NCBI RefSeq assembly: GCF_000422445.1
Contig: NZ_AULU01000023.1
Location: 1-64,000, forward strand
Reading direction: 5' to 3'
DNA length: 64,000 nt
Source of the DNA: Paenibacillus assamensis DSM 18201
GTDB lineage: Bacteria; Bacillota; Bacilli; Paenibacillales; Paenibacillaceae
Below are positions 47,101 to 56,443 of this stretch, piece after piece. Below the pieces are notes generated by a model. That model searched no databases and had not been told where the DNA came from. It saw only the letters and a list, made by a program, of their open reading frames with translations. The stretch's first letter is position 1. Each line of letters opens with the position of its first letter. Made by a program: the position numbers and the translations under genes.

Positions 47101-47141
47101 AAGCGAACCCGCTCTTTTTTTCAAAGAGACATGGCTCGCTT
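47101..47141 (-). terminator. Likely terminator after the sspF-like gene
   Basis: Minus-strand AGCGAGCC ... GGGTTCGCT outer arms enclose TCTCTTT/AAAGAG; a moderately stable hairpin 90 bp past the stop at 47231. No clean T run follows, so confidence is limited. Confidence 0.45.
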
Positions 47142-47230
47142 CTACCTTCTTGTCACCTTGTTCCATGGCAATACTACTCAGTAGTGATGAAAATACATGA
47201 GGACTGTACTACTGAACCCTTTACATCGAA

Positions 47231-47410
47231 TTACCCTTTACGTGCAGCTGCTTCTTCCGCCATTTGAATAGCTCGCTTGATCATATTGCCCGCATCCTTA
47301 GCGCGTATTCCTCCCCAACCTTCCTTTTGCACCGTATCATAAAAGCCTAGCTCCTTCGCTAATTCAATTTTCAATTCCTCCGACATGGTACTGCGCCTAC
47401 GACGACTCAT
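47231..47410 (-). CDS. sspF: Small alpha/beta-type SASP family protein (SspF-like)
   Basis: A 59-residue protein beginning [20 protein letters not shown], with the SASP-like core [19 protein letters not shown] followed by [15 protein letters not shown]. The EGWGGI plus AGNMIK pattern is the DNA-binding core of alpha/beta small acid-soluble spore proteins. GAGGGGG precedes the ATG. Position between veg and ispE equals B. subtilis sspF. SASPs coat spore DNA and protect it. Confidence 0.93.
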   Translation of the reverse strand: MSRRRRSTMSEELKIELAKELGFYDTVQKEGWGGIRAKDAGNMIKRAIQMAEEAAARKG

Positions 47411-47560
47411 GGAAATACCCCCTCAAGATAAAAAAGTAATAAGACCTTATGTCAATTAGAGAAGGATTCTCTCCTGCATTAGTTTGCGCGTCAATGCGGC
47501 CATTATGTATGAATCGTAAAGCTAGGGGCTAAGGGCTGAGCAGCAAACCGCTCCGTATAA

Positions 47561-47585
47561 GAAAAAAAGCAGCCCAAAGGGCTGC
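47561..47585 (-). terminator. Terminator after veg
   Basis: GCAGCCC / GGGCTGC with a 3-nt loop and seven T residues on the minus strand, 18 bp past the veg stop. A textbook intrinsic terminator. Confidence 0.93.
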
Positions 47586-47602
47586 AATTGAAACGGGTTA
47601 TA

Positions 47603-47878
47603 CTAACCGCGAATGAATTCGATCTTTAATTCGCCGTTGTCTGCGCAGACGGTAATCTCTACCGACTCCGTCAATATATCTGCATAGCTGTAGGATACTC
47701 GTTTGAACGCATTCTGTTCCTCATCCAGCTTAACAATAAAAACAGAATGGTAGGTCTCTTCCAATACGCCTGTACGCTCAATCGTCTTGCGACGGCCACC
47801 ATTTGCTCGAAGCAAAATCTTCTGGCCGACGTGAGATTCCAGATTGCGTCGTATTTCCAAAAGCGCGTTTTTCGCCAT
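47603..47878 (-). CDS. veg: Veg protein
   Basis: A 91-residue protein: [20 protein letters not shown], the conserved [25 protein letters not shown] and [14 protein letters not shown]. In B. subtilis Veg is very highly transcribed and affects biofilm gene expression and germination. ATG 47878 has AGAGGTGG 8 nt upstream; four codons upstream of it also stay open. Two consensus promoters precede it. Monocistronic. Confidence 0.95.
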   Translation of the reverse strand: MAKNALLEIRRNLESHVGQKILLRANGGRRKTIERTGVLEETYHSVFIVKLDEEQNAFKRVSYSYADILTESVEITVCADNGELKIEFIRG

Positions 47879-47905
47879 TGGTACTACCACCTCTTTTCTT
47901 GTCCT

Positions 47906-47934
47906 ATTATAACGAACAAAAGAGGTAATGTCAA
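47906..47934 (-). promoter_or_regulatory. veg proximal promoter, perfect sigma-A consensus
   Basis: Minus-strand TTGACA (47929-47934), 17 bp, TATAAT (47906-47911): both hexamers and the spacing are exact consensus. Start near 47899, 20 nt before the ATG. Confidence 0.92.
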
Positions 47935-47946
47935 ATTAAACAAATA

Positions 47947-47976
47947 ATTATAGCAACAACTACGTTTTAATGTCAA
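47947..47976 (-). promoter_or_regulatory. veg distal promoter, consensus hexamers
   Basis: Minus-strand TTGACA (47971-47976), 18 bp, TATAAT (47947-47952), 41 bp upstream of the proximal one. Tandem consensus promoters for a single small gene suggest very strong expression. Confidence 0.88.
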
Positions 47977-48032
47977 TTAATTTTTTTATCCAATTTTGTA
48001 GCTTACCCGTTCCAAGCCTGTTCTATTCGAAC

Positions 48033-48926
48033 TCACACCATGGATGGGGTAACTTGCAAACTGGAGAGGTCCTTCCACTTTGGCATCCCTACTCGGTAAC
48101 TGCCTCTGGTCTCTACTCCACCCAACCCTTCCATGCCTGTAATCATATGCGGCGTAATATCAGCCATCTGTACGGTATCTTTCACAGAAGTATAGGCTGC
48201 CTTAGCAGCGACATAAACGGGATCGAGCGCATGTATCATAATACGACCAGGCGAACTGGCGAAGTTAGCCCCGACTTGCAGTAAGGCTTCAAAATGAGAC
48301 TGACACGCCCCCGCGACAACGTTCAGCAAATCGTAATGCTTCTCATATTGTCGAGCCGTTCTTACAGCATTCACAAAATGCTGAGAATTTTTATAGCTTT
48401 GTAAGCTGTACAGATCACGATGCTTCAGACCCTTCAATACCCCGTCATGTCCGGTAATGACAATGATGTCTGGTTTTACACGAGGAAGCAGTTGCGCCAC
48501 CGTATCAGCCATTTTCGACTCCGGTACATAATGCCCCTCAGCCGGTACACGTAGCTGCTGATATACAGCCATACTTTTACGTAAATAAGAAGCATCTCCA
48601 TCCAAATGAAGAATTTTACCCGGCATCTCAAAATAGGAGGACTTGCTCGTTGTTTCTGAAGATTGAAAATCATTCTTGCGACGTTCTGTTTGGCGCTTGC
48701 GATGCTGTTGTATCGATTCAACCGACTGTAACATCTTAATCTGCGCTTGTCTTGTGCGACGCCTTAGTGTCGTATCTGACACGGTAAGGAGGTCGTTCAA
48801 CGGAGAGTCGGCCATTAATCGATAGTCTGTTCCTTTAAGGACCGTCATCTCGTTCATAACGTGCTCTACACGAAATGTAATATCTCCGCCGTAGGACTTG
48901 CGCACGACCAAGTCTCCTACCTTCAT
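48033..48926 (-). CDS. yabG: Sporulation-specific protease YabG
   Basis: Coat-associated cysteine protease of 297 residues that processes spore coat proteins in B. subtilis. KVGDLVVRKSYGGDITFRV opens the protein; PDIIVITGHDGVL, the Cys in VVAGACQSHFEALL and FASSPGRIMIHALDPVYVA are conserved. GAGGTG precedes the ATG, and a clean sigma-K promoter lies immediately upstream. Located between rsmA and veg, as in B. subtilis. Confidence 0.95.
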   Translation of the reverse strand: MKVGDLVVRKSYGGDITFRVEHVMNEMTVLKGTDYRLMADSPLNDLLTVSDTTLRRRTRQAQIKMLQSVESIQQHRKRQTERRKNDFQSSETTSKSSYFEMPGKILHLDGDASYLRKSMAVYQQLRVPAEGHYVPESKMADTVAQLLPRVKPDIIVITGHDGVLKGLKHRDLYSLQSYKNSQHFVNAVRTARQYEKHYDLLNVVAGACQSHFEALLQVGANFASSPGRIMIHALDPVYVAAKAAYTSVKDTVQMADITPHMITGMEGLGGVETRGSYRVGMPKWKDLSSLQVTPSMV

Positions 48927-48946
48927 AGGTTCATCACCTCTTTGAC

Positions 48947-48975
48947 TATGGTATGGGCAAGGGCTTGATTTGGTT
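48947..48975 (-). promoter_or_regulatory. yabG sigma-K promoter
   Basis: Minus strand AACC (48972-48975), 16 bp, CATACCATA (48947-48955), matching the sigma-K consensus mACm-N16-CATAnnnTA. yabG is sigma-K dependent in B. subtilis. Start would be about 14 nt before the ATG. Confidence 0.75.
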
Positions 48976-48987
48976 CATGAACATACC

Positions 48988-49033
48988 AAAAACGCACAAT
49001 GGATAGAAGCAAATACTGCTCATCCATTGTGCG
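48988..49033 (-). terminator. Terminator after rsmA
   Basis: Perfect 12-bp stem CGCACAATGGAT / ATCCATTGTGCG with a 17-nt loop and TTTTT on the minus strand, 14 bp past the rsmA stop. Confidence 0.9.
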
Positions 49034-49047
49034 CTCTCCGTTAATGG

Positions 49048-50563
<1,516 letters not shown>

Positions 50564-50602
50564 GCAAATAGTACCCCTTTCCTTTGTCAACTCCATTCAC
50601 AC

Positions 50603-50631
50603 AAAAAAAGAAGAGGGAGTCCCCTCTTCTT
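50603..50631 (-). terminator. Terminator after yabE
   Basis: AAGAAGAGGG / CCCTCTTCTT (50608-50631) with a 4-nt loop, then TTTTTTTG on the minus strand. About 80 bp past the yabE stop and only 40 bp before rnmV. Confidence 0.92.
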
Positions 50632-50710
50632 AGCATGACATAAACCGTTGTGAATTACTATATGTTAAATCAACAGCTGCATTTTCTCAGCGACGTGCAG
50701 TCTGTATCGT

Positions 50711-51832
50711 TTAGTTTGCCTCCGGTTTCACAGGGCCGATAATGTAAACCGTATACCCTTTCTTACGACCGAAGCGATTTACTTGCTTAGAGCTGTCAAA
50801 GTATAGGTCTATAATCTTCCCTTTAACGGCACCGCCTGTGTCCTCAGCACGACGGAAACCGATTCCTTCAATATAGACCCACCAGCCAAGCGGAATAACC
50901 TTCGGGTCAACAGATATCGTTCTCCCTGCGGTTACTTTGGTGCCGGAGGCAGTTGTTGCCCCAGCCGAACCTGGCGTTTCTGTATAAGCAGTCAATTGGA
51001 AATTGCCCAGCTTACGCTTATAATCAAAGTTAACACCATCTTTAAGTACGCTTCCTTCGATATCTCCATCTGCCGACAGAACAGATACTTCCGGAACTTT
51101 CTTTGTTCCATACGTAATGACTTGAGACACTGCCTTCGTCTTAACGTCCTTATCAATCATCTTCTTATATACGAGCTTGCCATCTTCATACGTCTTTTCA
51201 ATCTGCTGAACGACAAGTCCTGCTTTGCCCTTTTGAACCGTCTTCTTCGTTCCCTTTTTCATATTCGGGTCTGCTTTCTTAACGACCGTATAAGGAACTT
51301 TGACTTCTCGCTTCACAATATCCTTCTTTACACGAACAACTCGGATATGCATGTCACGCTTAATGGCTGCATCTTGGCTTGGATACACCTTATCTTCTTT
51401 TTTAAGCTGAATCTTATGCGATTGGAGTGCTTCCCCTACATCATCCTTAGTCGTAAACAGTTTCTTGCTCTTGCCGTCTACTGTCACTTTAATAGGCTGT
51501 GCACGTTCAATCGTAATGCGTGACCCCTCTTCTACTTTCGTATCCAATTTAGGTGACACTTCATCGTGCTCACCTACAACGATGGCCTGCTCATCCAAAA
51601 CAGCGCCAATCGTTTGCTTGCGGGACTCTACCTGTCTTTCAACATCGTCAATGACGATGGAGACGGATTTCTTTGCGTAACTGAACCCGACTAAAATACT
51701 AACGACTGTTATAGCAACTACTATAAGTGATATAACTGAAATAATACGCATATTTTCATGCTTCCATCGCATTGCGAATGACTTGCTGGATGATCGGGGT
51801 TCATGGGGTTCGTTATGAACGAGTTTGCCCAC
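50711..51832 (-). CDS. yabE: Cell-wall-active protein with DUF348 repeats, G5 and 3D domains (YabE/RpfB-like)
   Basis: One N-terminal membrane segment (about residues 28-50, RIISVISLIVVAITVVSIL) precedes DUF348 repeats (about 55-185). A G5 domain follows (about 190-265, EVKVPYTVVKKADPNMKKG onward), then a 3D domain (about 285-373) with EDTGGAVKGKIIDLYF carrying the catalytic aspartates of a lytic transglycosylase fold. The GTG at 51832 has AAGGAGG 9 nt upstream; the frame opens at 51952. Its leader holds a c-di-AMP riboswitch with a terminator, the typical off-switch for wall hydrolases. Confidence 0.92.
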   Translation of the reverse strand: MGKLVHNEPHEPRSSSKSFAMRWKHENMRIISVISLIVVAITVVSILVGFSYAKKSVSIVIDDVERQVESRKQTIGAVLDEQAIVVGEHDEVSPKLDTKVEEGSRITIERAQPIKVTVDGKSKKLFTTKDDVGEALQSHKIQLKKEDKVYPSQDAAIKRDMHIRVVRVKKDIVKREVKVPYTVVKKADPNMKKGTKKTVQKGKAGLVVQQIEKTYEDGKLVYKKMIDKDVKTKAVSQVITYGTKKVPEVSVLSADGDIEGSVLKDGVNFDYKRKLGNFQLTAYTETPGSAGATTASGTKVTAGRTISVDPKVIPLGWWVYIEGIGFRRAEDTGGAVKGKIIDLYFDSSKQVNRFGRKKGYTVYIIGPVKPEAN

Positions 51833-52040
51833 TTTCTCGGACCTCCTTACATAGTCCCGCCGTCGAGAGTTGTGCATGATACATCTGACGCGACTATAAA
51901 GTATTTTCGCAGAGAGCCTAATAGGATTATGCTGCATAACTCTCCACACCAACTAGCAGCTAAGGTCTAGTTCACCTCCTGTTTCTTACAACCTATGAAC
52001 TTGCTGTAACTATTATGCAAGCTTTTGAGGCGTAAATAAC

Positions 52041-52080
52041 AAAAGAAGCCTGTCTCAAGAGGTGTCTCTGTGACGGCTTC
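52041..52080 (-). terminator. Riboswitch-controlled terminator upstream of yabE
   Basis: GAAGCC / GGCTTC closing a hairpin with inner AGAG/CTCT pairing, followed on the minus strand by TTTTGTT. It lies between the c-di-AMP aptamer and yabE, about 210 nt before the gene. Confidence 0.8.
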
Positions 52081-52119
52081 ATAGGTGACCCAAACGAAAC
52101 ATAACCGTTTAGGGACTCA

Positions 52120-52320
52120 GAAGAGCGACCTCTCTCCAAACGCTTGCGAGGTTAGCTGTCGGGTTCGGGCTATGAGAGTCGCCCTAAGCAAATGCCCGGC
52201 TCATGGCTCGGCCATTCACAATTCACCCCAAGGAATCAATCCTACCGATGCGTGGCACTCGCATCAAGCTTTTGGTTCCCCCGCTCTCCATAACTGGAGA
52301 CTCAGCGATACTGGTTAGTT
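52120..52320 (-). ncRNA. c-di-AMP (ydaO/yuaA) riboswitch aptamer
   Basis: The minus strand contains, in order, the ydaO-motif blocks ATCGCTGAGTCTCC, GAGCGGGGGAACCAA, TTGGGGTGAATTG, ATGGCCGAGCCATGAGC, TTAGGGCGACTCTC, AGCCCGAACCCGACAGCTAA and CCTCGCAAGCG. This riboswitch binds cyclic di-AMP and normally turns off cell-wall hydrolase or K+ transport genes. Boundaries are approximate. Confidence 0.93.
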
Positions 52321-52356
52321 GGAATATTATTCAAGTTGATTCAAACATCTGTGAGC

Positions 52357-52386
52357 ATCATAACGTTTTTATGACAAAGTTGTAAA
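52357..52386 (-). promoter_or_regulatory. Promoter of the yabE riboswitch transcript
   Basis: Minus-strand -35 TTTACA (52381-52386), 18 bp, -10 TATGAT (52357-52362), about 40 nt before the aptamer. Confidence 0.65.
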
Positions 52387-52511
52387 GTTCCCCGCAATTC
52401 CGTTTTTCGTTAAAAATGATTAAAAAAAAGTAACAATTCGGCTTTTTGTTGAAGAAATCCACTTATCTCTTGCCATAGAACTTTTTTTCATACTGTTTTC
52501 ATCGATTTTCA

Positions 52512-53276
52512 TCACATGTCAAAACATGTTAGAGCATTGGCCGTCGTTATTTTGCAAATTTCTTCAAATTCCATACTTTTTATCTCAGCAGCTACTTCTG
52601 CTACATAGCGAACATAAGCGGACTCATTTCTTTTCCCTCGGAATGGATGAGGTGTTAAATAAGGCGCATCTGTTTCTACTAATAAACGATCATTTGGAAC
52701 TTGCTTTAGCACCTCTTTTGGCTGTTTTGCATTTTTAAAGGTTACTGGACCACCGAAGGAAATATAGAAGTTCATATCTAAACACTGCTTGGCCGTTTCC
52801 CAGCTGCCAGAGAACGCATGCATAATGCCACCGACTTCATGTGCCTTCTCTTCCTTTAGTATACGCACAACATCTTCATGCGCGTCACGGTTATGAATAA
52901 TAATAGGTAGTTTTAATTCACGTGCCAGCCCGATTTGCTGACGGAATACACGCTGTTGAACATCCTTTGGGGACGTATCCCAATAATAGTCTAAGCCAAT
53001 CTCACCAATAGCCACAACCTTCTCATGTTCAGTCAACTTTGCAATCCAATCGATATCTTCAGGCTTCATATCAATCGCATCAACCGGGTGCCAACCAACA
53101 GCTGCATAAATAAATGGATATTGTTCAGCCAACTCCATAGTCGTTGGAATCGTCTCCCGATTGAAACCGATATTGACCATACGAGTTACGCCCTGCTCAT
53201 AAGCACGAGTGATTACCTCATGGCGATCTTCATTAAATTTTTCATTATCTAGATGAGTATGTGTATCAAATAACAT
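52512..53276 (-). CDS. tatD: TatD-family metal-dependent deoxyribonuclease (YabD)
   Basis: TIM-barrel metal hydrolase of 254 residues. Metal ligands are visible in MLFDTHTHLDNEKF, GEIGLDYYWD, IIIHNRDA, HAFSG and VETDAPYL. TatD proteins degrade DNA 3' to 5' and act in quality control. Located between the YwfO-like gene and yabE; in B. subtilis metS precedes it. Confidence 0.95.
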   Translation of the reverse strand: MLFDTHTHLDNEKFNEDRHEVITRAYEQGVTRMVNIGFNRETIPTTMELAEQYPFIYAAVGWHPVDAIDMKPEDIDWIAKLTEHEKVVAIGEIGLDYYWDTSPKDVQQRVFRQQIGLARELKLPIIIHNRDAHEDVVRILKEEKAHEVGGIMHAFSGSWETAKQCLDMNFYISFGGPVTFKNAKQPKEVLKQVPNDRLLVETDAPYLTPHPFRGKRNESAYVRYVAEVAAEIKSMEFEEICKITTANALTCFDM

Positions 53277-53323
53277 GAATAATCTCCTTTACATTGTGTT
53301 TCTTCATGATGAACAATGGGTAT

Positions 53324-54622
53324 TTATTTTACGTGTCGATCAAGTCGCAACAACTGTCTCGCTTCTTCAGACAGCCTGTCCCTTACACGCATCAGCTTGT
53401 CTACTGGGTAATAAATATAAGCCTTACCTCTTCTTAACCCGCTAATCGAATGTACAATATCAGATCGCTTTGACAACTCCACCAGCTCATACTGGCGATC
53501 CAACAGCAATATATGCTGCTGAGAAGGAACTTCACCCGAGCGATACACATCATACGGCATATCAGTAGGATAATCAAACCATAGATCATAGGCTGGATCC
53601 AAGCCAACTCGCTCCCATTGTTCACGAAGAAGCGTCTTGTATGACTCTTTCATTTCATCAAGCTCCACGTACTTGTACAGCTTACGTTCCATAAATCGTT
53701 GACTTAGTTCTGCCAAGCGTTCATCTTCTTCTGACATCCACTGCGTGAACATCGTTTGTACAAATGCCTCATCAAGCTGTACGTATTGCTGTGCGTTAAG
53801 TGTTCCTTCAAATAACGAATTGAGAGGTGGTAAAAAGTATTTAAAACGATACCCTGATCGATATAGCTCTGTAGCCCGCTGGAATATTAGGCGCAGCATA
53901 AGTTCTGAGCTTCGTGTGACAGGGTGGAAGTACACTTGCCAGTACATCTGATAACGTGACATTAAATAATGTTCAACAGCGTGCATACCGCTTTCTTTTA
54001 CGACTACTCTGCCCTTATATGGTCGTAACACCCGTAATATTCGATCCAAATCAAACGTACCATAATGAACACCTGTATAATACGCATCACGCAGTAAATA
54101 ATCCATACGATCTGCATCTAATGGACCTGTTACAAGATCAACTACAATTGGATTTGGATAAGTTTTGCATATAATAGAAGCAACTCGTTTTGAAAACCCT
54201 TTCTCAACCTGTTCTAGCACCTGATGAACTTCTGTATTTTCAAGTAAAATACGGCATGTCCAATCTTCATGATGAACATCAAATGCTTCTTCAATGGAAT
54301 GTGAGAATGGACCATGGCCGACATCGTGCAGTAGTGCTGCACATAATGTTACGAGTCTCTCTTCCTTAGACCAATCCTCGTAGTTCTGACGCTCAAACTG
54401 AGATACAATGCGTCTTGTAATTTCATATACACCTAGTGAATGAGAGAACCGACTATGCTCAGCTCCATGAAACGTAAAATACGACGTCCCTAATTGACGA
54501 ATCCGCCGTAATCTTTGAAACTCCTTCGTATTAATAAGATCCCAGATGGCTTGATCTTGTACATGAACATAATTATGAATTGGATCTTTAAATACTTTTT
54601 CTTCTGATAATAAAGAGTGCAT
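53324..54622 (-). CDS. HD-domain phosphohydrolase (YwfO/dGTPase-like)
   Basis: A 432-residue HD-superfamily protein: FKDPIHNYVHVQD at the start and SRFSHSLGVYEITRRI with ALLHDVGHGPFSHSIE as the His-Asp metal motifs. DLVTGPLDADRMDYLLRDAYYTGVHYG is the second conserved block (quoted part: GPLDADRMDYLLRDAYY). B. subtilis YwfO and related proteins hydrolyse dNTPs. ATG 54622 has AAAGGAGG 11 nt upstream; the frame opens at 54694. It occupies the metS slot between abrB and tatD. Substrate unverified. Confidence 0.92.
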   Translation of the reverse strand: MHSLLSEEKVFKDPIHNYVHVQDQAIWDLINTKEFQRLRRIRQLGTSYFTFHGAEHSRFSHSLGVYEITRRIVSQFERQNYEDWSKEERLVTLCAALLHDVGHGPFSHSIEEAFDVHHEDWTCRILLENTEVHQVLEQVEKGFSKRVASIICKTYPNPIVVDLVTGPLDADRMDYLLRDAYYTGVHYGTFDLDRILRVLRPYKGRVVVKESGMHAVEHYLMSRYQMYWQVYFHPVTRSSELMLRLIFQRATELYRSGYRFKYFLPPLNSLFEGTLNAQQYVQLDEAFVQTMFTQWMSEEDERLAELSQRFMERKLYKYVELDEMKESYKTLLREQWERVGLDPAYDLWFDYPTDMPYDVYRSGEVPSQQHILLLDRQYELVELSKRSDIVHSISGLRRGKAYIYYPVDKLMRVRDRLSEEARQLLRLDRHVK

Positions 54623-54869
54623 ACTGGCGTGTTCCTCCTTTGTGCAAATTAGGGATTCCTTGTGTAATTTGGCGCCTAGATTCGACAATCTCATATAAAT
54701 GTTGACGTTACGATAATATTGTCATATTATTCTTTAAGTTCCTGATTTTTCGCACTAATAAACCTCTTATTTCCTGATATTTCAATTCATAGACTCGTTT
54801 TAACCTGTTCAACAACTTAAAAATATGATAAAAACCATAAATTAACACAAGAACCTATCATTTTGCATG
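54623..54869. other. AT-rich divergent region upstream of abrB and the YwfO-like gene
   Basis: Shared upstream region of two divergent genes, very AT-rich. I could place the abrB promoter (next entry) but not a confident promoter for the minus-strand gene. Confidence 0.4.
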
Positions 54870-54936
54870 TTGACTAATATGGGAATGGTTGGTACGATAT
54901 AAAGCACAGAACATCAAAATTTGTCGAATAATGACA
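54870..54936 (+). promoter_or_regulatory. abrB promoter and Spo0A operator
   Basis: Plus-strand -35 TTGACT (54870-54875), 17 bp, -10 TACGAT (54893-54898). About 15 bp after the start point lies TTTGTCGAATAATGACA (54920-54936), a 0A box TTTGTCGAA followed by an inverted second half. From memory this is nearly identical to the Spo0A operator downstream of the B. subtilis abrB promoter, where Spo0A~P represses. Confidence 0.85.
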
Positions 54937-54972
54937 CTATTATGTGTTTCTAAAAGAGGAGAGCGATGATTC

Positions 54973-55227
54973 ATGATGAAGTCAACAGGTATCGTCCGTA
55001 AGGTCGACGAACTCGGTCGTGTTGTCATTCCAATTGAACTACGCCGGACATTGGGAATCGGTGAGAAAGACGCGCTAGAAATCTATGTAGATGGTGAGCG
55101 CATCATGCTTAAGAAATATGAGCCTGCGTGCATCTTCTGCGGTAATGCAGAAAAAGTTACATACTTCAAAGGTAAGATTGTTTGTCATGAGTGCATCTCT
55201 GATATCCCGCAACCTGTGACAAAATAA
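54973..55227 (+). CDS. abrB: Transition-state regulator AbrB with a C-terminal zinc-ribbon-like tail
   Basis: Residues 1-50 (MKSTGIVRKVDELGRVVIPI ... EIYVDGERIMLKKYEP) are the AbrB DNA-binding domain, almost identical to B. subtilis AbrB. The C-terminal half is different: CIFC (Cys53, Cys56) and CHEC (Cys71, Cys74) form a probable zinc ribbon in place of the B. subtilis multimerisation domain. GAGGAG lies 11-12 nt before the ATG. It is one of only two plus-strand genes. Its promoter keeps the Spo0A operator. Expected targets include spoVG in this window. Confidence 0.95.
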   Translation: MMKSTGIVRKVDELGRVVIPIELRRTLGIGEKDALEIYVDGERIMLKKYEPACIFCGNAEKVTYFKGKIVCHECISDIPQPVTK

Positions 55228-55288
55228 AAAAAATAGGTTATAATAGTTTCATCACATATGTTAATTCTAACCTTTTTCATATCTTCCT

Positions 55289-55333
55289 TGCGCCTTCACG
55301 GTATTGAACCCACCGTGAAGGCGTCTTTTTTTT
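55289..55333 (+). terminator. Terminator after abrB
   Basis: CGCCTTCACGG / CCGTGAAGGCG (55291-55323) with an 11-nt loop, then TCTTTTTTTT on the plus strand, about 65 bp past abrB. The remaining gap to 55529 is AT-rich with nothing assigned. Confidence 0.93.
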
Positions 55334-55528
55334 GCAAATAGGAAGAATTGAACCCCTTTTTAAGACGTTACATGAACCTTGATCATAATGAAAATCTGTG
55401 AAAAAGTACCTCTCTTTAAAACTTTTTAGCATTTTCGCTCATTGTTCACAGTTTGTTCACAAATAAACTATTTTTGATTATATAATAATGAAACATGTCC
55501 TTGTCCCATCATCAACCTAGACCCTTAA

Positions 55529-56443
55529 CTATTGCTCTGCCTCTTCCCCAGACAATAACTGCTGATAAATATCACGTCTGGAAACCCCACGATCCTTAGC
55601 TGCAAGCTTCATCGCTTCTTTATGAGTTACTCCCTGCTCTTCTTCATAGCGCGCTACATGCTCAGCTACGGACAATGACGTCCACCATATCGATTGTTCG
55701 GGTGGAAGTTCCCATTGACCCACTGCACCTTGCACAACGATACAGCATTCTCCTATTGGAGCTACTTCTTCAAATTGACGCAAGCAGGAACTAATTGATC
55801 CTCTGACAAACTGCTCATATCGCTTGGTAAGCTCTCTGGCAACTACTACTTCACGATCACCTAGCTGTTCAAGCATACGCTCCAGCGTCTTCACAATGCG
55901 ATGAGGAGATTCATAGAAAAGCAAAGTACTTGTATCACGTTGAACGGACTGCAGAATTTCCTCCTGACGTTTCTTATCACGTGGAAGAAATCCGACAAAC
56001 GTAAAGCGATCCGTAGGCAGGCCAGATGCAATTAACGCACTAAGGGCTGCATTTGCACCCGGAATAGGGACAACAGACAATCCCGCTTCAATAGCAAGGC
56101 GTACAAGATCTGCACCAGGGTCCGAAATGGCTGGAAGACCAGCATCACTAACAAGTGCCAACTTGCGTCCTTCTTGCATCAATCTCACTAACTCTGGTCC
56201 GCTTGCATCCTTGTTATGTTCATGATAGCTGTATAAGGTCTTTCCTTGAATATCAAAGTGAGAAAGTAGCTTTCTCGTTTCACGTGTATCCTCTGCTGCG
56301 ATCAAATCCGCTTCCTGCAGCATACGTACAGCACGATAAGTCATATCCTCCAGGTTACCTATAGGGGTAGCAACCAAATATAATTCCCCTTGCTTCCTGT
56401 CCGATGATGAGTAACTATTTTGAATTGTGCAATTATTATTCAT
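55529..56443 (-). CDS. rsmI: 16S rRNA (cytidine1402-2'-O) methyltransferase
   Basis: Tetrapyrrole-methylase-fold enzyme that 2'-O-methylates C1402 of 16S rRNA. LYLVATPIGNLEDMTYRAVR, IAAEDTRETRKLL and LVSDAGLPAISDPGADLVR are the hallmark motifs, with the SAM-binding PIPGANAALSALIASG. ATG 56443 with GAGG 10 nt upstream is preferred over 56452. It overlaps the trmN6 3' end. yazA, between these genes in B. subtilis, is absent. Confidence 0.96.
   Translation of the reverse strand: MNNNCTIQNSYSSSDRKQGELYLVATPIGNLEDMTYRAVRMLQEADLIAAEDTRETRKLLSHFDIQGKTLYSYHEHNKDASGPELVRLMQEGRKLALVSDAGLPAISDPGADLVRLAIEAGLSVVPIPGANAALSALIASGLPTDRFTFVGFLPRDKKRQEEILQSVQRDTSTLLFYESPHRIVKTLERMLEQLGDREVVVARELTKRYEQFVRGSISSCLRQFEEVAPIGECCIVVQGAVGQWELPPEQSIWWTSLSVAEHVARYEEEQGVTHKEAMKLAAKDRGVSRRDIYQQLLSGEEAEQ

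Noticed and set aside
51833-52040. Orphan strong ribosome-binding site AGGAGGTGAACTAG upstream of yabE
   Set aside because: It would only translate GTG-AAC-TAG; no longer frame starts at a proper distance, so no gene is called.
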